From Thermoplasmatota archaeon (GTDB lineage Archaea; Thermoplasmatota; Thermoplasmata; Thermoplasmatales; Thermoplasmataceae), in contig JAMCUV010000012.1 in assembly GCA_023379345.1 (NCBI GenBank), forward strand, positions 1 through 23,945: a DNA stretch of 23,945 nt. Reading direction: 5' to 3'. Positions 15,039-22,281 of the stretch are shown here, piece by piece. A program made the position numbers and the translations under genes. Below the pieces are notes generated by a model. It was not told the DNA's origin and made no database searches. It saw only the letters and a list, made by a program, of their open reading frames with translations. The stretch's first letter is position 1; each line of letters begins with the position of its first letter.

Positions 15039-16892
15039 ATGTACGGTGTCAATGGCAGGGTTCTCCATGTTGACCTGACAAAGGGCAGCATAAGAGAAGA
15101 AAAAATTCCAGAAGAAATATACAGAAAATACCTGACCGGCTACGGTCTTGGGGCATACATACTGAACAGGGACATGAAACCTGGAGCAGACCCACTGGGC
15201 GAGGAAAACATCCTGGGGATCACAACTGGGATATTCAACAGCCATTCAGTCCCCCTGGGCGGAAGATTCCAGGTTGTGGCGAAATCTCCCATGACCGGTG
15301 GATGGGGGGATGCAGACTGCGGCGGAAAATTCGGACCTGAACTGAAGAACTCCGGCTATGATGCAGTCTTCATACGGGGCATCTCGCCAAAGCCGGTTTA
15401 CCTGAAGATAACCGACGGAAAAGCCTCCATAGAGGATGCCTCCGGCCTGTGGGGCAAGGACGCATATGAAACAGAGGATGAGCTGAAGAAAATAGAGCCC
15501 AAGGGACAGGCGCTAGTCATAGGTGTTCCAGGTGAGAAGAAACTGCTTGTTGCCTCACTAATGAATGATTACGGCAGGGCAGCTGGCAGATCAGGGCTTG
15601 GGGCGGTGATGGGATCAAAGAGGCTAAAGGGGCTCATAGTAAGTGGCAAGCCCACCTTCAAGCCATTTGACCAGGCAATGCTCATGGAGACCATAAAGGA
15701 GATCCAGATAGAATTCAGGAAGAACATAGATCTGGCAAGGCCATGGCAGTTGTACGGGACAACTGCCGGCACGGAGTCCTCACATCTCAATGGTGACACG
15801 CCAATTAAGAACTGGGCTGGAGTCGGCATAATAGACTACGGAGCCGACAATGCCAGAAGGATAAGCGGCGAGGAAATTGCAAAGGACAAGCTGAAATCTT
15901 ATGGATGCGCGCAGTGCACCCTTGCATGCGGAGGTCATATCAGGAGGAAGACCAGATTCGGCGAGATAGAGGGACACAGGCTTGAGTACGAGGGGACCGG
16001 ATCATTCGGAGGACTCAACCTGAACACTGATCTGGATGCAATGGCCATGGCCTTTGAGATGTGCAACAGGGCAGGAATGGACATAATATCGGTGGGCGCA
16101 GTCATAGCATTTGCAAACGAGTGCTTCGAGAGGGGCATAATAACGGAGAAGGATGTTGGATTCAAGATTGGTTTCGGAGACGCCGATGCCATGGTCAAGC
16201 TAACCGGAATGATCGGCAGGGGCGAGGGCATAGGATCAGTCCTTGGAATGGGGGCAAAATATGCCGCGCAAAAATTCGGCAAGGGCAGCGAGAAATTTGC
16301 CATGCAGGTTGGTGGCCAGGATCTGCCAATGCACGATCCCAGGCTTCTCCCAAGCCTGGCAACCACATATATTGCAGATCCCACACCGGGAAGGCATACT
16401 GCAGGTGGCCTGGGATTTGACGAGGGCGGCACCATGACGCTGCCGTTCCAGTACAGTTTCCCCAGGGAGAAGATCAACAGGTACTCATACCACGGGAAGG
16501 GTAAGATGCAGGCCCTATCTGTATATGGAATGCAGGTCCTGAACGCCACAGGCATGTGCCTTTTCTCCACCTCCGTATGGCCAAACTCGTACCCTTACTA
16601 CAAGCTGTTCAAGGCCATCATGGGCTGGGACGTGTCTGAAGATGAGATCATGGCCATGGGAAAGAGAATACAGCTGCTGAGACATCTGTTCAACTACAGG
16701 GAAGGAATAAATCCCAGGAAGATTGTGCCGCCCTCAAGGATGGTGGGAGAGCCGCCACTCACAGCCGGACCGACTGCCAACGTGACTGTGGACTACCGCC
16801 CCATGGTTGACGAATACCTGCAGGAGGTCGGCATTGATGCCGATGGAAGGCCATCCCCTGATGTCATGAAGGCGCTTTCAGTGGAGATCTGA
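15039..16892 (+). CDS. Tungsten-dependent aldehyde ferredoxin oxidoreductase family protein (AOR1)
   Basis: AOR-family enzymes oxidise aldehydes to carboxylic acids with ferredoxin, using a tungsten bispyranopterin and one 4Fe-4S cluster. The 617 residues cover all three family domains. The N-terminal beta domain starts MYGVNGRVLHVDLTKGSI and includes GGRFQVVAKSPMTGG. Cluster ligands are Cys290, Cys293 and Cys297 (GCAQCTLACGG) and Cys507 (NATGMC). Glu316/Glu318 and His453 may play the acid-base roles known from Pyrococcus AOR. The pterin motif DxxGLC is altered to NATGMC (502-507). It is clearly a different subfamily from AOR2, so the substrate may differ and is not predictable. It has its own leaderless promoter, is divergent from cydAB, and is followed after 81 nt by wtpA. 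Confidence 0.93.
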   Translation: MYGVNGRVLHVDLTKGSIREEKIPEEIYRKYLTGYGLGAYILNRDMKPGADPLGEENILGITTGIFNSHSVPLGGRFQVVAKSPMTGGWGDADCGGKFGPELKNSGYDAVFIRGISPKPVYLKITDGKASIEDASGLWGKDAYETEDELKKIEPKGQALVIGVPGEKKLLVASLMNDYGRAAGRSGLGAVMGSKRLKGLIVSGKPTFKPFDQAMLMETIKEIQIEFRKNIDLARPWQLYGTTAGTESSHLNGDTPIKNWAGVGIIDYGADNARRISGEEIAKDKLKSYGCAQCTLACGGHIRRKTRFGEIEGHRLEYEGTGSFGGLNLNTDLDAMAMAFEMCNRAGMDIISVGAVIAFANECFERGIITEKDVGFKIGFGDADAMVKLTGMIGRGEGIGSVLGMGAKYAAQKFGKGSEKFAMQVGGQDLPMHDPRLLPSLATTYIADPTPGRHTAGGLGFDEGGTMTLPFQYSFPREKINRYSYHGKGKMQALSVYGMQVLNATGMCLFSTSVWPNSYPYYKLFKAIMGWDVSEDEIMAMGKRIQLLRHLFNYREGINPRKIVPPSRMVGEPPLTAGPTANVTVDYRPMVDEYLQEVGIDADGRPSPDVMKALSVEI

Positions 16893-16948
16893 ATGTGATC
16901 TCCCGGGGAATCCTGTGTAATTATTACTTTTGTCTTCTCTAAAAAAAC

Positions 16949-16956
16949 TTATAATT
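16949..16956 (+). promoter_or_regulatory. TATA-like box of the wtpABC genes
   Basis: TTATAATT is centred about 22 nt upstream of the ATG at 16974, which favours this ATG over the TTG at 16965. T-rich bases upstream (16919-16940) may end AOR1 transcription. Confidence 0.45.
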
Positions 16957-16973
16957 TAAGGTTATTGCCAAAC

Positions 16974-18173
16974 ATGGAAAAAACACGTTTCGCAATAACA
17001 GCCGCAGTAATCCTGGTTGTGGGGTTGCTTGTTGGCGGCTTCGCCGGTTACTATATCTCAGAATCATCGCGCCCTGCAGCACCAAGTGTATCAGTCTTTG
17101 CGGCAGGATCCCTTGAATACGCACTTGGAGATCATTTCAACCCTCAGTTCAAGAACACAACAGGCATTTCCGTGGGTCCGACATTTTCCGGATCGGTCAG
17201 TGGCGCCAAGAATGTGCAGAGCGGGGCACATTACGATGTGTTCATATCGGCATCGGCTGGCGTGATTCCAGCCAACCTGATGCCCAACTACACAGACTGG
17301 ATGGTTATATTTTCCTCAAATGAGATGGCAGTCACATGGCTGAACCACAAATATAACATTCCCGCTGGATCCTTCTGGTTCGAGAACATAACCGCCAAAA
17401 ATGTCACCGTAGCGGCATCCACATCACAGCTCGACCCAAGCGGGTTCCAGGCAATAGAGATGACCAAGCTTGCAGGACTGCTCTACACCGGATGGGATAA
17501 TTCAACATATGGAAAATATGTGAAGCAGGCATTCGCGGATAACTTCACCATGTACATGAAGTACAACAGGGCCTGGAATAGCTGGTTCGGACCAGGCGGT
17601 ACTCTGGAGTCAGAACATTTTGGCGGAAACTATTCTGTCAATGATTCCATGGCGCTGTACAACCAGGTGTTCGGATACATGCTCAAGAATGGATACACAA
17701 AACTCACAACTGTTGAGATAGGGCTTGATGGTCTGCTTGAAGCCGGAACCGCAGACTACGCCCTGACTTACAAGTCACAGGCCATAAACCAGAACCTGTC
17801 CTATTTCCAGTCGGCCAGTGGTTCAAACGGCCTCAGTTCATGGATCAACCTTGGAAATATCACCGAGAACCATGTCCTCTTCTATGGAATGGTCAATTCC
17901 ACTGGACCAAATACTCCTGACGACAATATCGGCAACCTTCCCGGCGCACCCATACTGTATGCAGCCACTATCCTGAACGGAACCGCCAATCCTTCCATGG
18001 CTGCAGCCTACATCTATGATCTTGTGACAGGATATGGCCAGCACACGCTTGCTGCCAGCGATTTTGATCCGCTCCCTGTGGCATTCGGATACCACATGTC
18101 CAATATACCATCATACCTGGGAACCGTTGTTGAGCCAATTCCGAGCTACATTCCGGCTTCAGCCTATGACTGA
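16974..18173 (+). CDS. wtpA: Tungstate/molybdate ABC transporter substrate-binding protein
   Basis: It captures tungstate (or molybdate) outside the cell and delivers it to the WtpB-WtpC importer. The 399 residues start with a membrane anchor or signal segment (TRFAITAAVILVVGLLVGG) followed by a Ser/Pro linker. Then come VSVFAAGSLEYAL, the ModA/WtpA oxyanion-binding start, GPTFSGSVSGAKNV, and DVFISASAGVIP. The later motif GLDGLLEAGTADYALTYKSQA at about 240-261 (residues DGLLEAGTADYAL) matches the WtpA consensus for the second hinge region. The protein is longer than the roughly 340-350 residues usual for WtpA, with extra sequence around 150-230, and has several N-glycosylation sequons. The ATG at 16974 is preferred over an upstream TTG. 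Its place between two AOR genes strongly suggests tungstate as the physiological ligand. Confidence 0.9.
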   Translation: MEKTRFAITAAVILVVGLLVGGFAGYYISESSRPAAPSVSVFAAGSLEYALGDHFNPQFKNTTGISVGPTFSGSVSGAKNVQSGAHYDVFISASAGVIPANLMPNYTDWMVIFSSNEMAVTWLNHKYNIPAGSFWFENITAKNVTVAASTSQLDPSGFQAIEMTKLAGLLYTGWDNSTYGKYVKQAFADNFTMYMKYNRAWNSWFGPGGTLESEHFGGNYSVNDSMALYNQVFGYMLKNGYTKLTTVEIGLDGLLEAGTADYALTYKSQAINQNLSYFQSASGSNGLSSWINLGNITENHVLFYGMVNSTGPNTPDDNIGNLPGAPILYAATILNGTANPSMAAAYIYDLVTGYGQHTLAASDFDPLPVAFGYHMSNIPSYLGTVVEPIPSYIPASAYD

Positions 18174-18212
18174 TCCCTGAATGTTCCGGAAACATTATTT
18201 TGTTTACCTTCC

Positions 18213-19022
18213 ATGTCACATCCCATGAGGAACAGACTTATTCTGCTATTCTTTCCATTCATGGCAGCATACCTGATTTTCCTGGTTCTGCCCATAGTGA
18301 GGATACTTACATTCAACTCCTTCAGTTTTCTCATTGGCGACGCCAGCAGCGGAATACTGGCCAGCATATACTACACTTACCTCATCGCACTTGCAGTTGC
18401 AGTTATTTCCGTGCTCCTGGCTCTGCCATACTCTTTCGTCATGGCGCGCCGAAACACCATTCCATACCGGATCGCCGACAGCCTTGTGGAGATTCCAATA
18501 ATGATTCCAAGCACCGTGGTTGGCATCATGATCCTCATAACCTTTGCACCGCAGATGCCGGTGGGATCTGCCATTGCCAGGGTCTTCCCCGGATATTCAT
18601 TCCAGGATTCACTCTTCGCCGTCATCATAACACTGCTCTTCGTATCCTCCGCATATTCAATCAGGATTGTTGGGGTGAGCTACAGGCAGGAGATACTCAG
18701 GTATGAGGAGGAGGCCATGACACTTGGAGTAAGCGATGCCAGGAGCTTCCTGCTGCTCTCCGTACCCATGCTGATCAAACCAATGGCAAGAGGCATAGTC
18801 CTCTCCTGGGCCCGTGCAATTTCCGCAGTGGGGTCCCTGCTCATAGTGGCATATTACATCTTCCCCAGCTTCACCCAGCTGGCTGGCGTATTCATATACA
18901 GCCAGTTCCTTGGAGGGGGGCTTCCTGATGCCGCGGCCTCATCCAGCATACTCATAATCACCGGCATAATAGCTATGGCCCTTCTCAGGGCCATGGGAGG
19001 AAGAAATGCAGCTGTCTATTAG
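18213..19022 (+). CDS. wtpB: Tungstate/molybdate ABC transporter permease
   Basis: The membrane channel subunit has 269 residues with about six hydrophobic spans, beginning LILLFFPFMAAYLIFLVLPIV. The cytoplasmic coupling loop EEEAMTLGVSDARSFLLLS is the EAA motif that docks on the ATPase. The segment EIPIMIPSTVVGIMIL is typical of ModB/WtpB permeases. It starts 39 nt after wtpA. The ATG at 18213 is taken; the ATG at 18225 is an alternative, as a weak TATA-like ATTATTTT lies about 28 nt before it and could give a separate leaderless transcript. It overlaps wtpC by 17 nt. Confidence 0.92.
   Translation: MSHPMRNRLILLFFPFMAAYLIFLVLPIVRILTFNSFSFLIGDASSGILASIYYTYLIALAVAVISVLLALPYSFVMARRNTIPYRIADSLVEIPIMIPSTVVGIMILITFAPQMPVGSAIARVFPGYSFQDSLFAVIITLLFVSSAYSIRIVGVSYRQEILRYEEEAMTLGVSDARSFLLLSVPMLIKPMARGIVLSWARAISAVGSLLIVAYYIFPSFTQLAGVFIYSQFLGGGLPDAAASSSILIITGIIAMALLRAMGGRNAAVY
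18995..19000 (+). promoter_or_regulatory. Shine-Dalgarno of wtpC inside the end of wtpB
   Basis: GGGAGG lies 5 nt before the wtpC ATG and is the clearest ribosome binding site in the window. It fixes the start of an internal operon gene that overlaps its upstream neighbour. Confidence 0.65.
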
Positions 19023-19929
19023 AGGCCTGAGATACAGGCGTGGCAATTTCACACTTTCCATTGATGAGCTTGATCTGCCATCGGGGAAGCATTTCATAAT
19101 GGGCCAGAACGGGTCGGGAAAGACCACCCTGCTGAAGAATGTGTGCGGCATACTCCGACCTGATTCCGGCAGAATATTGCTTGACGGTGTTCCCTCTGAG
19201 GGCAGGAAATCATGGGAGAGGCACGTTGCGTATATCCCCCAGGATCTCCTGCTGTTTCCAGGGATGAGCGTGGAAAAGAACCTGCTGTTTCCCATACGGC
19301 ATGCTGGCGGGAGCATGGACATATTCCATGACATGGTGGAGAGCATGGGGCTGAAGGATATCCTGCAGAGAAGAGCTGACCAGATATCCGGTGGCCAGGC
19401 ACAGAGGGTTGCCGTGGCCAGGGCAATCATAAGTGCGCCATCCCTCCTCCTGATGGACGAACCGCTCTCCATGCAGGACCAGTCCGCAAGGATCTGGATA
19501 CTTTCACGCCTGGATGACCTGATGAAGAAGTACTCATTCTCCATAATATACGTCACACACGACCAGAGCGATCTGGACTTCGGCTATGATTCCGTGACCT
19601 TCATGAATGCAGGGCGAATCACTGAGAGCGTGTCTTCCCTTGATCAGTTGCACCAGGAAACAAGTGCTTCAATGCTCCATTACGGGAACATGGTCAGGAT
19701 CAATGGAAGTCACTACCTGGCCGGTGATGAGTCAATAAGTTTCTCGGATTCCGGCGGGTACGGATACAGGTGGTGGAAATCACTTGACTACAATGTGCTT
19801 CTTGCTTCCATTGACGGGGAGGAGTACTTCATAAAAACATCTAGGATGCCTGATGGCAAATATCTTGTCCTGAATCCGGAACTGATGAAACCCCTGGAGC
19901 ATGAATCCATACTGCAGGAAGGCCAGTGA
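19006..19929 (+). CDS. wtpC: Tungstate/molybdate ABC transporter ATP-binding protein
   Basis: It powers tungstate import with WtpAB at the cytoplasmic face. The 307 residues show Walker A GQNGSGKT (33-40), Q-loop Gln79 (AYIPQD), signature SGGQAQRVAVARA (128-140), Walker B LLLMDE (147-152) and switch His185 (VTHDQ). The D-loop reads SMQD where SALD is usual. The roughly 100 residues after the nucleotide-binding domain (about 205-307) do not show the expected Mop/TOBE pattern of ModC; they end DGKYLVLNPELMKPLEHES and are probably a divergent regulatory domain. The start is set by a good Shine-Dalgarno within wtpB. A T6 run at 20004-20009 may terminate the transcript. Confidence 0.92.
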   Translation: MQLSIRGLRYRRGNFTLSIDELDLPSGKHFIMGQNGSGKTTLLKNVCGILRPDSGRILLDGVPSEGRKSWERHVAYIPQDLLLFPGMSVEKNLLFPIRHAGGSMDIFHDMVESMGLKDILQRRADQISGGQAQRVAVARAIISAPSLLLMDEPLSMQDQSARIWILSRLDDLMKKYSFSIIYVTHDQSDLDFGYDSVTFMNAGRITESVSSLDQLHQETSASMLHYGNMVRINGSHYLAGDESISFSDSGGYGYRWWKSLDYNVLLASIDGEEYFIKTSRMPDGKYLVLNPELMKPLEHESILQEGQ

Positions 19930-20012
19930 ATCATCCAAATGGGCTCAGTGGGAAAAGACATGAATTGTGGAGAAACGTAAAAATAAATCCACAGGTGTGA
20001 CTGTTTTTTCCA

Positions 20013-20039
20013 TGCGCTGCTGCCGCGTTTTCCAGCGCA
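20013..20039. repeat. Inverted repeat TGCGCTG-N13-CAGCGCA between wtpC and AOR2
   Basis: The perfect 7-bp arms lie 10 nt upstream of the AOR2 TATA-like box and just after a T6 run. It may be a regulator site for AOR2 or a hairpin in the wtp 3' region. The rest of the 156-nt spacer holds no gene. Confidence 0.5.
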
Positions 20040-20049
20040 GGCAAATCTG

Positions 20050-20057
20050 TATATATT
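20050..20057 (+). promoter_or_regulatory. TATA-like box of AOR2
   Basis: TATATATT is centred about 32 nt upstream of the ATG at 20086. Confidence 0.5.
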
Positions 20058-20058
20058 G

Positions 20059-20070
20059 GGATAGGTTTAG
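20059..20070 (+). promoter_or_regulatory. GGATAGGTTTAG element shared with the AOR1 promoter
   Basis: The dodecamer matches GGATAGGTTAG at 14993-15003 apart from one inserted T. Here it sits between the TATA box and the start, where a bound repressor would block transcription; before AOR1 it lies just upstream of TATA as half of a dyad. Confidence 0.4.
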
Positions 20071-20085
20071 TTTTATAGTGATATC

Positions 20086-21900
20086 ATGAGTTATGGCGGA
20101 TATACCGGTAAATTCCTTAGGGTGAATCTTTCAAAGGGTTCAATAAGCATTGAGGACACAAACATGAAGTGGGCCAGGGACTACATAGGCGGCCAGGGCA
20201 TAGCAACAAGGTATTTTGTGGATGAGGTTGATCCAAAGGTCGATCCTCTTTCACCTGACAACGTCATGATCATGGCGCCGGGCCCCCTGACTGGCACAAG
20301 CTCTCCAACTGCTGCAAGATACATGGTTGTGACCAAGAGCCCTCTCACGGGCACAATAACCAGGAGCAACTCCGGAGGGTTCTTCGGGGCAAAGCTGAAG
20401 CATTCCGGCTTTGACATGATAATATTCACGGGAAAATCCGATCATCCTGTGTACCTTTACGTCCATGACGGCAAGGCAGAGCTAAGGGACGCAACCCACC
20501 TGTGGGGAAAGGATGTCTTTGAAACTGACGATGCACTGAAGGCTGAGACCGGCGTCAATGTCTCGGTTGCATGCATAGGCCCGGCAGGAGAGAACCTTGT
20601 CAAATTTGCGTCCATCGTGAATGACAAGCACAGGGCTGCCGGAAGGAACGGCGTTGGAGCAGTCATGGCTTCCAAGAACCTGAAGGCTGTTGTTGCAGCA
20701 ACTGGAAAGATGCCCCAGATCGGCCATGCCGGCAAGTACAGGGACACCCTCTCAGCCATGCTCAAGAAGATAAAGGCCAATCCGGTCACAAGCCAGGGCC
20801 TCCCTGCATACGGAACAGAGGTCCTTGTGAACATTATCAACCAATCCGGGATATTTGGCACGAAAAATTACATGGATTCTGGCAACGACCCTCTTGCAGA
20901 TATGGTCAGCGGAGAGACTCTTGCCGACACGTACCTCATAAGGAACACGCCATGCTTTGCATGCCCCATTGCATGCGGCAGGGTGTCCAGATACAATGAA
21001 AGGGAGACAGAGGGCCCCGAGTATGAATCCACATGGGCCCTTGGCCCCAATTCCGGCGTGCATGATCTCTACACAGTCATAGCGGCAAATGACAATGCGG
21101 ACAGGCTGGGATACGACACAATAACTGCGGGAAACACATTCTCTGCCGCAATGGAACTCTACGGCGAAAAGAAGATACCTGACAGCGTTGTGGGCCCGAC
21201 CAAGCCGGTCTTCGGCAACTCATCCTTCGTCCTTGAGGCCTCTGCCAAGCTTGCATACCGGAAGGATTTCGGAAACGACCTGGCCGAGGGGTCCCTGAGG
21301 CTCGCCCGCAAGTACGGGGATGAAAATGCATCCATGAGCGTAAAGGGGCAGGAAATTGCTGCATATGATCCCAGGGGAGCATACGGAATAGGACTGGAAT
21401 ATGCCACAAGCAACATCGGCGGGTCCCACATGAGGGCATACACAATATCCAATGAGATACTTGGTGTGGAGCCGGTCTCAAAGCCCACAGAGAAGGAGGG
21501 CAAGGCCGCGCTGGTGAAATATGTGCAGGATTTCACTGAGGTCATGGATTCATCCGGGCTGTGTCAGTTCCCGTCCTTCGCCCTGAATCTCGACGACTAC
21601 CTGGCACTTGTGAATGACGTCACGGCCTTTGACTACACAAAGGATGAGATCATGCTGGCGGCCGAAAGAACCTGGAACCTTGAGAGGCTCTTCAACCTCA
21701 AGGCTGGCATAAAGCCTGAACAGGACAGGCTTCCGGAAAGATTCCTCAAGCAGGCGCTGGAGAAAGGCCCAAACAAGGGAAACACGTTCCCAATGGATTA
21801 CCTGCTGAAAGACTATTATAAGGTCAGGGGCTGGGATGAAAAGGGAATACCCACAAAGGAGACCATAAATAGGCTGGGGCTGGACTACTACTCCCTGTAG
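20086..21900 (+). CDS. aor: Tungsten-dependent aldehyde ferredoxin oxidoreductase (AOR2, canonical type)
   Basis: The 604 residues have the length of Pyrococcus AOR. The N-terminus is YGGYTGKFLRVNLSKGSI. Cluster ligands are Cys290, Cys293, Cys297 (CFACPIACGR) and Cys493. The pterin-contact motifs are GYDTIT with Asp344 and the unaltered DSSGLC (488-493). Glu312/Glu314 (GPEYES) and His448 (GGSHMRAY) match the acid-base residues described for Pyrococcus AOR (Glu313, His448). It should catalyse aldehyde + H2O + 2 oxidised ferredoxin to carboxylate + 2 reduced ferredoxin in the cytoplasm; the natural aldehyde is unknown. Its stop abuts the stop of the convergent moaD gene with no spacer. The Wtp transporter upstream would supply the metal. 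Confidence 0.96.
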   Translation: MSYGGYTGKFLRVNLSKGSISIEDTNMKWARDYIGGQGIATRYFVDEVDPKVDPLSPDNVMIMAPGPLTGTSSPTAARYMVVTKSPLTGTITRSNSGGFFGAKLKHSGFDMIIFTGKSDHPVYLYVHDGKAELRDATHLWGKDVFETDDALKAETGVNVSVACIGPAGENLVKFASIVNDKHRAAGRNGVGAVMASKNLKAVVAATGKMPQIGHAGKYRDTLSAMLKKIKANPVTSQGLPAYGTEVLVNIINQSGIFGTKNYMDSGNDPLADMVSGETLADTYLIRNTPCFACPIACGRVSRYNERETEGPEYESTWALGPNSGVHDLYTVIAANDNADRLGYDTITAGNTFSAAMELYGEKKIPDSVVGPTKPVFGNSSFVLEASAKLAYRKDFGNDLAEGSLRLARKYGDENASMSVKGQEIAAYDPRGAYGIGLEYATSNIGGSHMRAYTISNEILGVEPVSKPTEKEGKAALVKYVQDFTEVMDSSGLCQFPSFALNLDDYLALVNDVTAFDYTKDEIMLAAERTWNLERLFNLKAGIKPEQDRLPERFLKQALEKGPNKGNTFPMDYLLKDYYKVRGWDEKGIPTKETINRLGLDYYSL

Positions 21901-22176
21901 TCATCCTCCGGCCACGGGCGGGAAAATGTCCACTGAATCCCCACTCTTTATGACTTCCTGCAGTCCCTTTCCAAAAATTACGTTGACGCCGTTTATGAGT
22001 ATTATGACATTTCCCCTGAGTTTTCCGTCCTCAAGCATCAGTTTCCTGAAAGGTTCCCCATAACGTTCGCTGAGGGAATCCACAACCTTGCCCACCGTTG
22101 CCTCCTCATAATTCATGGAATCTTCCTTCATGCCTGTTATCTGTCTCAGATTGGCATAATATTTTACCGTGATCAT
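21901..22176 (-). CDS. moaD: MoaD/ThiS-family sulfur carrier protein
   Basis: This 91-residue beta-grasp (ubiquitin-like) protein ends in FPPVAGG; the terminal Gly-Gly is adenylated and turned into a thiocarboxylate by a MoeB/E1-like enzyme. The N-terminus ITVKYYANLRQITGM and the ILINGVNV strand are typical of MoaD, which gives sulfur to precursor Z via MoaE to make molybdopterin dithiolene. Neither moaE nor moeB is visible here. Archaeal homologues can also serve tRNA thiolation or protein modification, but the AOR and MoeA neighbours favour the pterin cofactor. The ATG is preceded on its strand by a TATA-like TGTAAATATGA (22198-22208), so it is probably leaderless. It is divergent from the ArsA-like ATPase gene. 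Confidence 0.88.
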   Translation of the reverse strand: MITVKYYANLRQITGMKEDSMNYEEATVGKVVDSLSERYGEPFRKLMLEDGKLRGNVIILINGVNVIFGKGLQEVIKSGDSVDIFPPVAGG

Positions 22177-22217
22177 TGCCTTGAAAACATTGGAATATCA
22201 TATTTACACTTTTCTGA

Positions 22218-22234
22218 CACCTGATGTTCACCTG
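22218..22234. repeat. Direct repeat CACCTG at 11-bp spacing in the moaD/ATPase divergent region
   Basis: CACCTG occurs at 22218-22223 and 22229-22234, one helical turn apart, between two divergent TATA-like boxes. It could be a tandem regulator site, but six-base repeats are weak evidence. Confidence 0.3.
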
Positions 22235-22251
22235 TTTTCCATTGCCTGTAA

Positions 22252-22257
22252 TTATAT
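22252..22257 (+). promoter_or_regulatory. TATA box of the ArsA-like ATPase gene
   Basis: TTATAT (in TAATTATATGG) is centred about 27 nt upstream of the ATG at 22282, so the transcript should be leaderless. This selects 22282 over the ATG at 22297. Confidence 0.5.
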
Positions 22258-22281
22258 GGATGCCAGTCCGTATATGCTGAA

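Noticed and set aside
15935..16570. 211-codon minus-strand frame
   Set aside because: It is antisense to AOR1, which has all its motifs on the plus strand; the frame shows no domain or plausible start signal.
16965..16973. TTG start of wtpA
   Set aside because: An ATG three codons downstream is better placed relative to the TATA-like box and starts the signal segment directly.
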